DNA from: Allofrancisella frigidaquae
Lineage (GTDB): Bacteria > Pseudomonadota > Gammaproteobacteria > Francisellales > Francisellaceae
DNA: 64,000 nucleotides
Direction of reading: 5' to 3'
Assembly (NCBI RefSeq): GCF_012222825.1
Contig: NZ_CP038017.1
Coordinates: 248,001 to 312,000, forward strand
Positions 1 to 9,478 of the stretch are shown here, piece after piece. Position 1 is the first letter of the stretch. Each line of letters begins with the position of its first letter. The translations under genes were made by a program, and so were the position numbers. The notes under the pieces were generated by a model. It worked only from the letters and a program-made list of their open reading frames with translations, was not told where the DNA came from and made no database searches.

Positions 1-1
1 A

Positions 2-302
2 GATAAGGAATTATTTTCTTTGATAGAACAGAAAATAGCAGATAAAAAAATATATTTTCTTACCTCATGTTAGACAAAGAATGTTAGAGAGAAATATTAC
101 TGCTATTGATGTTTTATATTTATTACAAGGACATTCAAAACGTATTAGGAATAAAAAGAAAGATAATTACGAGCATGATAGAGAAGATTGGAAATATTGT
201 ATTTAGGGCAAACCTAGAGATACAAATATAAGAGTAATAATAACTTTCATAGTAGATATGATGCCAATTATTACTGCTATTAATTTGGAGGAAGCGTCAT
301 GA
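2..302 (+). pseudogene. Decayed DUF4258-type toxin of a toxin-antitoxin pair
   Basis: Reading one frame from the window edge gives a short helix ending IYFL near position 60. A single-base shift is then needed to continue into PHVRQRMLERNITAIDVLYL, the typical DUF4258 (RelE/MqsR-like) pattern. A second lesion, an in-frame TAG at 204-206, interrupts the part containing RVIITFIV before the stop at 300-302. The real start lies left of the window. The last codon overlaps the start of the next gene, as in a toxin-antitoxin operon. Two independent lesions argue for a dead gene rather than one sequencing error. The DUF4258 assignment rests on motif recognition only. Confidence 0.6.
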
Positions 303-735
303 GTAATTTAGAAGAAAAAGTAGTTAAAGAGTATGTATATACAGGAATGATTTTTCCAGTTACATTAAAAGATGTGAAGATGGTTAGATATGACAATGAA
401 TGGTGTCCAATTATCGATGATATAGCTATAGCTAATGAATGGATAAAAAAATAGGTGAATCTAAAGACCGTATAACTGGTAACCAATTAAAATTCATCCG
501 TAGTTACTTTAAAATGTCATTACGCCAGTTTTCAGAAGTAGTAAATGAATCTCATACAGCTATAGCAAAATGGGAAAAGTCTGGTAATGAAGTAGCTAAA
601 ATGGATCTTAACATTGAAAAAATTATTAAGATGTATATTTGTCGTGAAGTTATAAAAGATACTGATGATAAAAGTCTTATGAAAATTTTTAATAAAATTT
701 TAGACTTCCGACCAAAAAATCTAAAAGTAACCTGA
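299..735 (+). pseudogene. Frameshifted HTH (XRE/MqsA-like) antitoxin
   Basis: An ATG at 299 overlaps the toxin stop and encodes 51 residues ending EWIKK, with stop at 452-454. The protein resumes in another frame (open from 439) with GNQLKFIRSYFKMSLRQFSE and the helix-turn-helix segment ESHTAIAKWEKSGN. The break sits in a run of seven A (445-451), a classic slippage site. The C terminus (LKVT then TGA) reads directly into an IS982-type end, so the tail may be foreign as well. In this class the antitoxin binds DNA through the HTH and represses its own operon. The 439 frame alone could still make a 98-aa DNA-binding fragment. Confidence 0.6.
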
Positions 736-763
736 GTTCGAGAATTATTTCATAGTTGAGCTC
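730..763 (-). mobile_element. IS982-family terminal remnant
   Basis: About 34 bp here closely match the transposase-proximal end of the complete IS982 copy that starts at 7035, and match the end of the relic at 44819-45003 even better (shared core ttcgagaattatttcatag). No transposase sequence follows, so only the tip remains. It supplies the stop codon of the upstream HTH gene fragment. Confidence 0.6.
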
Positions 764-948
764 CTATCTCCAGGTATTAGTCTGCTATGCTTAGAAACGC
801 TATTGTAAAAGTTTTATATAGCCTCAGGGCTATCTAAATCAACAACTAGCGTTTCAGAGATTTTAAAATTTATTTACATGAAAAAGTAAACGAGTTGTTA
901 CCTATTTGTTACCCAATGAGTTTTAAGGTGTTTATATGTTTTAATTTA
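764..948. other. Non-coding stretch between IS tip and tRNA-Arg
   Basis: No credible gene is visible. The stretch lies immediately past the 3' end of the tRNA-Arg(CCG) gene, the usual side for island integration. A short reading frame across 890-932 (RVVTYLLPNEF, then stop) could be the tail of a lost integrase, but it is too short to assign. Confidence 0.3.
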
Positions 949-1024
949 TGGCACACCCAGAGGGACTCGAACCCCCGCATCCGCCTCCGGAGGGCGACGC
1001 TCTATCCAGTTAAGCTATGGGTGT
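949..1024 (-). tRNA. tRNA-Arg (anticodon CCG)
   Basis: The reverse strand folds into a 76-nt cloverleaf. The acceptor is ACACCCA paired with TGGGTGT, followed by a G discriminator and an encoded CCA. The anticodon arm TCGCC-CTCCGGA-GGCGG places CCG at the anticodon, and a GTTCGAGTC T-arm is present. The decayed toxin-antitoxin and IS remnants lie next to its 3' end, consistent with use as an integration site. Confidence 0.95.
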
Positions 1025-1306
1025 ATAAGCATATGATATAAATAAAATAACCTTTTGGCCAGCTTTTGGTCAATTTAATTATGAAATTAGCTCACATAAT
1101 TAAGTTATCATTTTCTAAGCAAGTAGCCACCTCCAGTAGATTTATTGTGCTAGGCTGTGCCATTTCTGGCATATTATGCCTATTAAAAATCCTTAAATCT
1201 TATTAAAAAAAGCCAAGATGATAAGTATCCAAAACTTGGTACAATTAAATAATTTTAAGACTTTAAACATATGACGGTTAATATTTACCGAAGGGGAGCT
1301 GCTGAT

Positions 1307-2134
1307 ATGCCTAGATTTTTTTATCAAAATGAAATAAGAAACATCGGTTGTAAGGGACAATTTTTAGATATTTCTAAATTTTTTACAGAATTTAGCCAAG
1401 GAGAAATGTTTTCTGAAGGACTATGTCTAACTTTGAGTATTTTACTTGGAGAGTTAATAAAAGGTCAAAAGAAGCCTACACATTTATTATTTAATTATAT
1501 TTCTCAAAACGCATCAAAAATAAAAAGTGATTTGATTAGATCTGGTAAATCATTGAGCGCTGCACATAAACAGCAAAATTCTTATAATAAGAAGTTTGAT
1601 ATCGACTTCTTTAGTAATAATCTAGACAAAAATTTTAATATATTCGATTTATGGGGAGATTTTACACTACAACAGTTAACGGACAGTATAGATACTATAT
1701 CAAAACAGTTATTTGCGAAACATAGTTCTAAGATTGTTAAAAGTTGGTATATCTTAAATGAAATATCTCAACAGAATACAATTTATAACCAAATTAGTCG
1801 TATAGCTGAAAGCTTAAATGATTATAGGGATAGAAAAGGTTTGTTTATAGTATCATTTTCGTTTGGTTTATTTATTAATAAAGATTCTAAGCCAGCAATA
1901 GTTTCTTATGCTGGTAGAAATTTTCATAAAAATATAGAAGCGGCATCTAGTAAGAACCATTCTTGTTTACTATATATTTCTGGAGATTCTTTTCTTTTTT
2001 TTGATCCTAATATAGGAATTGTAAACCAAGATATAAGAAATATAGAATCTTTTTTTTCATGCTTATATGCATATTATGACCTTATTAATAAAAATGAGAA
2101 TGTTTTTTTCTTTCATGAGATCGAAATGAATTAA
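1307..2134 (+). CDS. Putative YopT-like (peptidase C58) cysteine protease
   Basis: The start at 1307 (275 aa) is chosen because AAGGGGAG at 1291-1298 is well placed for it; an in-frame ATG at 1271 would add 12 residues. Papain-like C58 signatures are in order: Cys40 in EGLCLTLSILL, His218 in KNHSCLLYI and Asp233 in FFDPNIG. The His-to-Asp spacing of 15 is close to the 16 in YopT (H258/D274). In the known family these enzymes cleave host proteins, for example prenylated Rho GTPases for YopT, after secretion. No signal peptide or membrane segment is visible. The gene stands alone between a tRNA and groES. Assignment is by motif only; it could be another papain-fold protein. Confidence 0.55.
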   Translation: MPRFFYQNEIRNIGCKGQFLDISKFFTEFSQGEMFSEGLCLTLSILLGELIKGQKKPTHLLFNYISQNASKIKSDLIRSGKSLSAAHKQQNSYNKKFDIDFFSNNLDKNFNIFDLWGDFTLQQLTDSIDTISKQLFAKHSSKIVKSWYILNEISQQNTIYNQISRIAESLNDYRDRKGLFIVSFSFGLFINKDSKPAIVSYAGRNFHKNIEAASSKNHSCLLYISGDSFLFFDPNIGIVNQDIRNIESFFSCLYAYYDLINKNENVFFFHEIEMN

Positions 2135-2214
2135 TTTCTAATTTGGTTTTAAAACTTTTGTAGACTAAAAGTTGCGTAAACTGTATTAGGATGTATAAAA
2201 AAACAAAAAATTAC

Positions 2215-2242
2215 CTTGAAAAGAAATTTTTAGTCACAATAT
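2215..2242 (+). promoter_or_regulatory. Possible heat-shock (sigma-32) promoter of groESL
   Basis: CTTGAAA is followed about 13 nt later by CACAATAT. The -35 part fits the sigma-32 consensus CTTGAA; the -10 part is only a loose match to CCCCAT. The position, about 90-115 nt upstream of groES, is sensible. Confidence 0.4.
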
Positions 2243-2330
2243 CTAGCTTTGCAAGTCTATAGAATTTAGGTGAGTCTATAGTTGCATAAGATTTGAGATT
2301 TTCTATAAATAACAAAGGAGTAAGATCGTT

Positions 2331-2618
2331 ATGAATATTAGACCATTACAAGATAGAGTGTTAGTTCGTCGTGCAGAAGAAGAAACAAAATCTGCAGGTG
2401 GAATTATCTTAACTGGTAGTGCTCAAGAAAAACCAAGTCAAGGTGAGGTAGTAGCTGTTGGTAACGGTAAAAAGCTAGAAAGTGGTGCTACCCAGCCTAT
2501 GGATGTAAAAGTTGGCGATAAGGTGCTATTTGGTAAATATTCAGGTAGTGAAGTAAAGGTTGGTGATGAAACTCTTCTGATGATGTCAGAAGATGACATC
2601 ATGGGTATTATTGGGTAA
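2331..2618 (+). CDS. groES: Co-chaperonin GroES
   Basis: This 95-aa protein forms the heptameric lid of the GroEL folding chamber in the cytoplasm. It begins with the family signature [14 protein letters not shown]. The mobile loop follows ([20 protein letters not shown]), with the hydrophobic IIL that contacts GroEL, and the roof and body motifs [12 protein letters not shown] come after. Its length is the normal bacterial one. A strong AAAGGAG ribosome site precedes ATG 2331. It is followed after 35 bp by groEL, forming the usual two-gene heat-shock operon. Confidence 0.98.
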   Translation: MNIRPLQDRVLVRRAEEETKSAGGIILTGSAQEKPSQGEVVAVGNGKKLESGATQPMDVKVGDKVLFGKYSGSEVKVGDETLLMMSEDDIMGIIG

Positions 2619-2641
2619 CTTAAAAGTCTTACAAATTTTAA

Positions 2642-4288
<1,647 letters not shown>

Positions 4289-4342
4289 TTTATTCTAATA
4301 CTTCTATAATTTTTTCTTATTATTAAGCTTATTTTGACCTAT

Positions 4343-4376
4343 AATAATACCTATTGATTACAAAATAGGTATTATT
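4343..4376 (+). promoter_or_regulatory. Perfect 13-bp hairpin burying the ribosome site of the next gene
   Basis: Arms 4343-4355 (aataatacctatt) and 4364-4376 (aataggtattatt) are exact reverse complements around an 8-nt loop. The right arm contains the only Shine-Dalgarno-like AGG and ends one base before ATG 4378. It may terminate groESL transcripts, or it may occlude translation of the permease on read-through mRNA. It has no long T run, so a regular intrinsic terminator is not certain. Confidence 0.5.
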
Positions 4377-4377
4377 T

Positions 4378-5730
4378 ATGGATTTATCTTCTTCAGATAA
4401 TAATAAAGTTCTTGGTTTTAAAGATGTTACTATTATGGCTGTTACAGCTAATTTTGGTATTAGATGGATACCAGTAGCAGCGTGTTTAGGAGCTTCAGCA
4501 GTATTCTTTTGGATACTTGGAGCTTTGATTTTCTTTCTACCATTAGTAGTTATAGCTGTTCAATTATCCAGGAAGTATCCTGATGAAGGTGGTATGTATG
4601 CTTGGACAACTAGAGCATTAGGTGAAAAATCTGGTTTTATGGTTGCTTGGCTATATTGGGTAAACACTATATTTTATTATCCAGCTGTACTAATGTTCTT
4701 AGCAACTAACTTTGCTTATTTTATAGGTCACCCAGAGTTAGTTAATAATAATTATTATATTGTTATAGTAGTATTAAGTGCTTTTTGGCTAGTTACATTT
4801 GTTAGTTTTTATGGTCTAAAAGTCAATAAATATCTTGTTGACGTTGGTGGGATACTTGGTTCATTTATACCTGCTATAGCTATTATTGTTTTAGGGTTTG
4901 CTGCTTATTTTGTAGCTGGCAAAAGTGCTACTGATTTTTCAGTTTCTAATTTTATACCACAAGGTAGCACGTGGGGGAATCTGTCTACGCTTACTATTAT
5001 AATGTTTGCTATGGCTGGTATAGAAATTATCCCTACATTTGCTAATTCAGTTAGAAATGTAAAAAAGAATCTTTACTATGGATTATTAGCATCTGCCTTT
5101 ATACTGTTAGGTCTATATATATTGGGGACTGTAGCCTTAAATTTAGTCTCTTCTCCAGATAGTATTAATGGGACTTCTGGATTAATGACTGCTTTTGAAA
5201 TAATTGGTCATAGATTTGATTGGGCATGGTTCCCAAAATTAATGGCATTTTTATTAACGTTTGCTGAATTAGCAGCTGTAAGTATATGGTTGTTAGCCCC
5301 TGTTGTTATGTTTTTTAAATGTACACCGAGAGGGATTTTGCCAGAGTGGTTACATAAAACAAACAAACATGATTCTCCAAAAAATGCCCTAGTAGCTATG
5401 GGTGTTTTGGTTACAGTTATAGTGTTGTTGACTAGTTTTTTACCATCGGTAAATGTGATGTATCAAGCACTAATATTGATGGCAACAATACTTTATTTTA
5501 TACCTTATTTATATTTGGTAGTTGCTTATATAAAGCTTATGAGTAATAAGTTTAGGTATTTATTAGGTTTTTTAGTATTCGTTTCAACAACGCTAGGTAT
5601 TTTATTTAGCTTTCAACCACCAAGTGATATTCAGACATTAAGTGAAATGCTTATATATGAATTAGAGCTTATCATTGGTCCAGCTATATTTATATTAATA
5701 GGGTGGGTATTATATAAATTTAGAAAGTAA
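4378..5730 (+). CDS. APC-superfamily amino acid permease
   Basis: A 450-aa inner-membrane protein with about 12 hydrophobic segments. The first helix region carries FKDVTIMAVTANFGIRWIPV in place of the usual GxG-rich APC motif. EGGMYAWTTRALGEKSGFMV follows helix 2 and is typical of GadC/YjeM-like glutamate or amino acid antiporters. The loop PRGILPEWLHKTNKHDSPKN matches the conserved loop 8-9 of the family. The substrate cannot be read from sequence. The gene starts directly after the hairpin downstream of groEL and is followed by ndh. A second APC protein lies at 12376. Confidence 0.85.
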   Translation: MDLSSSDNNKVLGFKDVTIMAVTANFGIRWIPVAACLGASAVFFWILGALIFFLPLVVIAVQLSRKYPDEGGMYAWTTRALGEKSGFMVAWLYWVNTIFYYPAVLMFLATNFAYFIGHPELVNNNYYIVIVVLSAFWLVTFVSFYGLKVNKYLVDVGGILGSFIPAIAIIVLGFAAYFVAGKSATDFSVSNFIPQGSTWGNLSTLTIIMFAMAGIEIIPTFANSVRNVKKNLYYGLLASAFILLGLYILGTVALNLVSSPDSINGTSGLMTAFEIIGHRFDWAWFPKLMAFLLTFAELAAVSIWLLAPVVMFFKCTPRGILPEWLHKTNKHDSPKNALVAMGVLVTVIVLLTSFLPSVNVMYQALILMATILYFIPYLYLVVAYIKLMSNKFRYLLGFLVFVSTTLGILFSFQPPSDIQTLSEMLIYELELIIGPAIFILIGWVLYKFRK

Positions 5731-5853
5731 TGTTTATAAAATAGTCCTTAAATTCTAGTGTCAGTTTACATATAATTTATTGTATGCTTGGTAGCTAACA
5801 ATATTATTTATTCAATACCTTATATATTAGTTACAACTAAGTGGGTGCTAAAA

Positions 5854-7035
5854 ATGAAAAAAATAGTTATAATAGGCGCTGGTTTTGTTGGTATAAATTG
5901 TATACAAAAACTATCTAAATGTAGTGACCAATTTGAAATCACTTTATTGGATAAAAGTAACCATCATGTGTTTCAACCTATGTTATATCAGGCAGCTACT
6001 GCTTTTATCCCTTTAAACTCCGTCGTAGCACCTATTAGAAAAGTATTGCATAATAAACCTAGCGTGAAATTTAAGATGGGCGAAGTAATAGATATATGCC
6101 CCAGTAAACAAATAGTAAAAACTTCAGAAAATATTTATAAATATGACTATCTAGTAGTAGCTCCAGGAGTTGAGTACGATTATTTAGGTAATGATGAATG
6201 GAAAAATTATACGCTTTCTTTAAAAACAGCATATGACGCTCAAAAGATTAAATCTCATATTATAAAGCAATTTGAGTTAGCAGAAAGTTCTAGCTCTATG
6301 GTTGAAATCCTTAAGCATCTGACTTTTATTATAATCGGTGCAGGAGCAACAGGAGTTGAGATTACAGGCGCTTTGTTGGATGTACTTTCAACCGATGTTT
6401 TTCATACTTACACTAGCTTTACTAAAAAAGACATAAATATCTATATGGTTGATCGTGGAGATAAAATCCTATCAGCTTTTCCTAAGAAATTATCTGATTA
6501 TGCTTATTCTTCATTGGTAAAACGTGGTGTGAAAATCCATTTAAATGAAACCGTTACTAATATCTCTGAAAATTGTGTGCAAACAGATAAATCTATCTAT
6601 AAGGGTGCTACTATTATATGGAGTACCGTTTTAAAAGGAAAGCCCTTAGGACCATGGATGGAGAAACAAATGTCAAAAGGTAAAGTAAACGTCTTACCAG
6701 ATTTGACCCATAGTGAGTACAATAATATCTATTTTGGTGGTGATATTTCTAGATGTACAGATAACCCTTTGCCTGGATTAGCTTCTGTAGCTAAGCAGCA
6801 AGGCAAATATATTGCTAACCATATTGTAAATAGAAATAAGGCAAAAAAATATAAAAATTTTAAATACAAAGATCTAGGTACAATGGCTATAATACAAAAA
6901 CATTCTGCTATAGCTAGGATATTTGGTTTAAATCTTACAGGTAAATTAGGTTGGTTTATATGGGGTGGTGTGCATATAACTTTTTTGGTTAGCATAAGAA
7001 ATAAATTTGTTGTTAGCTTTAATTGGTTAAGTTAA
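5854..7035 (+). pseudogene. ndh: Type II NADH dehydrogenase, 3' end truncated by IS982
   Basis: Single-subunit flavoprotein passing electrons from NADH to quinone at the inner membrane. The first FAD Rossmann motif is IVIIGAGFVGINC and the NADH-binding motif is FIIIGAGATGVEITGAL. YFGGDISRC is the second FAD motif. ATG 5854 puts the first motif at the N terminus; an in-frame codon at 5788 would add 22 unlikely residues. The frame stops at 7033-7035, where the IS junction creates TAA, leaving 393 aa. Joining 7034 to 8019 removes the IS and one target copy and restores a 423-aa frame. The 30 lost residues include part of the C-terminal membrane-binding helix, so activity is doubtful but not excluded. 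Confidence 0.9.
7027..7034. repeat. Target-site duplication, left copy (ttaagtta)
   Basis: The eight bases ttaagtta directly precede the IS982 end and recur exactly at 8011-8018 after its other end. Confidence 0.9.
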
Positions 7036-8010
7036 CCTCAGTTCGATAATTATTTCATACCTAAATACTTGTAGTTATTAATTTTAATTGGAGAAATAAT
7101 AAACTGAGCCAAAGCAGCCATAAGATGAGTAAAAGCATTGTTTATAGATCTATGCCTAGTATGCCACAAAGTTAGATTATTTTTGAGATAGTCAAAAATA
7201 GTCTCAATGATAGACCTCTTAGCTAACATAGCTTTTTCAAATCTGGTTCTAGGAACTTTTTTCATATTCTTTTTTAGAGTAGTTATAAGCTTTAAGCCTT
7301 GTTGCTCAAGTAATTGAGCTTTATCTTTTGAAATATAACCTCTATCACCAAACACCAATCCTTTAAGTCCATGGCATAATTTAGTTAAGAAGCTTCTATC
7401 ATCCTTATTTCCTGAGCTAATATTGATACTAACAATTTCACCAATATGATTAGTTAGTAAATGAAGCTTAAAACCAAAGAACCAGCCAGTACTAGTTTTA
7501 CTTTTAGCTGCCAAACCTTTAAACACCTTGTGTCTAGACTCTCTTAGATTATGACAAACAGGTAATTTAGTAGCATCTATAAAATATAAACCTGTATGCT
7601 TACCATGGTTACTTGATATAAATGCTATTAAAGGTGACATTGCTATATCAATTAATTCTACAAAACGATTATAAGATGGGGCTGTAGGAAAGTACTGCTT
7701 CCAGTAGGTTTTTATAAACTCAACATAATAGGTTTTAAAATCTTTATATCTAAGAGCTTGATACATAATCAAAATAGTCATTATTTCGCTTAAAGATAAA
7801 TTTGGTTTTAAACCAGCTTTTTTCTTTTTGTAATCAATTGACTTGTTTTGTAATTCTTTATGATAAATAATACAAAAGTCGTCTATACGGCAAAAGGTTG
7901 AAATAAGTTGATCTATCATTCTTGTCAGAATTTAAAGGTTTTTCGCTTATTTTAACCTAAAAACATTCTCAAACCTTTAGTTTTCAATACTTTTAATTCC
8001 GAACTGAGGT
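7035..8010 (-). mobile_element. Complete IS982-family insertion sequence (ISFtu4-like)
   Basis: A 976-bp element with inverted ends: acctcagttcg at 7035-7045, and its complement cgaactgaggt at 8000-8010. It carries one transposase gene and is flanked by an 8-bp direct repeat. It is inserted in the 3' end of ndh. The perfect target duplication and intact transposase point to a recent insertion. Relics of related elements lie at 730-763 and 44819-45003. Confidence 0.92.
7050..7919 (-). CDS. IS982-family transposase
   Basis: A 289-aa DDE transposase. The conserved core FIDATKLPVCHNLRESRHKV contains the first Asp. GWFFGFKLHLLTNHIGEIVS and the downstream FGDRGYISK hold the second Asp region, and KRSIIETIFDYLKNNL carries the final Glu. 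These are the usual blocks of IS982 transposases, and the length is normal. No frameshift is visible, so the element may be active. It lies antisense to the interrupted ndh gene. Confidence 0.95.
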   Translation of the reverse strand: MIDQLISTFCRIDDFCIIYHKELQNKSIDYKKKKAGLKPNLSLSEIMTILIMYQALRYKDFKTYYVEFIKTYWKQYFPTAPSYNRFVELIDIAMSPLIAFISSNHGKHTGLYFIDATKLPVCHNLRESRHKVFKGLAAKSKTSTGWFFGFKLHLLTNHIGEIVSINISSGNKDDRSFLTKLCHGLKGLVFGDRGYISKDKAQLLEQQGLKLITTLKKNMKKVPRTRFEKAMLAKRSIIETIFDYLKNNLTLWHTRHRSINNAFTHLMAALAQFIISPIKINNYKYLGMK

Positions 8011-8018
8011 TTAAGTTA
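8011..8018. repeat. Target-site duplication, right copy (ttaagtta)
   Basis: Exact second copy of the octamer at 7027-7034, created by IS982 insertion. Confidence 0.9.
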
Positions 8019-8109
8019 CTATTTATTTAATAGAATAGGTTCTCCAGAAATATTAGAGCCTGATAAAAAAAGAAATCATAAGCTAAATATTAATAAGCCT
8101 AAAACCTAA
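8019..8109 (+). pseudogene. ndh: Severed 3' end of ndh
   Basis: After the right target copy the frame continues with YLFNRIGSPEILEPDKKRN to a stop at 8107-8109. This is the natural C terminus of the NADH dehydrogenase before insertion. It has no start or promoter of its own. Its stop overlaps the stop of the convergent SDR gene by two bases. Confidence 0.85.
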
Positions 8110-8924
8110 TATTTACTAAGGAAAGTATCCATAAGTTTGCTAGGAAGTACTCTTTTAAAAATAGCCATGATTATAGTAGCTTTTGTTATGTAGTATCTTG
8201 GTTTTGGTTTGTTTGAGTTTATTATTTTCTCTACTATTTTAGCTACGGAAATAGCAGGTTCATTAAAAGGAACTTTTTTGTGTTTACCAGCTAGTATTTT
8301 TTCATATTGTAGCTTATGGGCTGATTTTTCAAATTCAACGTTCTTGATAGTTTTTAATGAGTTCTCCCTAAATTTACTCGTAATTGGTCCTGTATTTAGA
8401 GTGCTCATGTATATGTCAGAGCCTTTAAGCTCTAACCTCATAGTGTCGGCTAAGCCTTCAACAGCATATTTGCTAGCGTTATAAGCTCCACGATATTTCA
8501 TTGCTATAAGACCTAATACTGAGCTGTGTTGGATAATTTTACCATATCCTTGCTTACGCATTATTTTTAAAGCTTTTACCGTTAAATTATGCAATCCAAA
8601 AACATTAGTTTCAAACTGTTCTTTAAGGTGTTTTGTTTCAATATCTTCTAAAGCTCCAGCTTGCCCAAAGCCAGCATTATTAAATACGACATCAAGAGTT
8701 CCATTAGTTTTCTGTAAAATGTCATCTAAAGCATTATCAATATGCTCATAGTTAGTTACGTCAATTAGATATGTTTCAAAACCTTCTGCATTTAGGGCAT
8801 TAACATCTTTTTGTTGTCGTGCTGATGCAAAAACTCTATGTCCTAAATCTCTGAGGTATACAGCTGTAACATAACCAATACCACCGTGGGAACAACCTGT
8901 TATAAGTATATTAAATTTTTTCAC
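8106..8924 (-). CDS. Short-chain dehydrogenase/reductase
   Basis: A 272-aa classical SDR. The cofactor glycine motif is TGCSHGGIG near residue 9. NNAG is in the beta-4 region. The catalytic residues are the Ser of HSSVLG and the YNASK Tyr/Lys pair. A C-terminal extension with hydrophobic residues (ATIIMAIFKRVLPSKLMD) suggests possible peripheral membrane contact. The substrate is not predictable; relatives act on steroids, retinoids or lipid alcohols. It is monocistronic and convergent with the truncated ndh. Confidence 0.9.
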   Translation of the reverse strand: MKKFNILITGCSHGGIGYVTAVYLRDLGHRVFASARQQKDVNALNAEGFETYLIDVTNYEHIDNALDDILQKTNGTLDVVFNNAGFGQAGALEDIETKHLKEQFETNVFGLHNLTVKALKIMRKQGYGKIIQHSSVLGLIAMKYRGAYNASKYAVEGLADTMRLELKGSDIYMSTLNTGPITSKFRENSLKTIKNVEFEKSAHKLQYEKILAGKHKKVPFNEPAISVAKIVEKIINSNKPKPRYYITKATIIMAIFKRVLPSKLMDTFLSKY

Positions 8925-8997
8925 TAAATTTTTTATGTTAATTCAATAGTTAGAGCTAGTTTAAGATAAAAATACTATTGTGTAAATGTTATAGATA

Positions 8998-9423
8998 TTA
9001 GAGTTTCTTTTTAAATTTTCCTAGTAATTTTTTAAATACGCCTTTTTCATTGTCATGTTCTTGTTTTATTTTTCTCATTTCTTGAACTTTTGATTGAAGT
9101 CGTTGTTCTATATCATCACGGACTGGGATATCTGTTATTTTAGTATACTCAGGTTCTGCAAAGTGATTCTTTGTAGTTGTTGAAAATAAATCACCAGATT
9201 GTGGAATAGCCTTTTTTATTGAAAATTTATTTTCTACGGCAACATATATGCCATTTTCATTTTTCTTGATAAATCCTTGATCTCTCAAAGCTCGACGATA
9301 TTTATATATAGTGCTTTTAGAAATTCCAAATGAATTAGCAAGTTTTGCTGGGCTTTCATTTTTTTTTATAGCCTTAAAAACAGCTTTCTTTATGACAAAC
9401 TCTCTCTCAGCTGGTATTCTCAT
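8998..9423 (-). CDS. Small HTH DNA-binding protein
   Basis: A 141-aa protein with an N-terminal Hin/resolvase-like helix-turn-helix (SPAKLANSFGISKSTIYKYR, about residues 28-47). A polar linker and a lysine-rich C-terminal tail (VFKKLLGKFKKKL) follow. No catalytic recombinase domain is present, so it is more likely a regulator or nucleoid-associated factor than an invertase. The gene lies between the SDR and the BaiN-like flavoprotein on the same strand. Target and role are unknown. Confidence 0.7.
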   Translation of the reverse strand: MRIPAEREFVIKKAVFKAIKKNESPAKLANSFGISKSTIYKYRRALRDQGFIKKNENGIYVAVENKFSIKKAIPQSGDLFSTTTKNHFAEPEYTKITDIPVRDDIEQRLQSKVQEMRKIKQEHDNEKGVFKKLLGKFKKKL

Positions 9424-9478
9424 AAGATTAGTAACATATTTAGGTGAGTTAAATTTTATTATAGCTTAGAGTAAAAAA

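Noticed and set aside
2152-2172. Short 7-bp hairpin after the protease-like gene
   Set aside because: The stem is weak and A/T only, with no T run; not convincing as a terminator.
2282-2309. TTGCAT-16-TATAAA as a groES promoter
   Set aside because: The start site it would give falls on the groES ribosome site, so it cannot be the working promoter.
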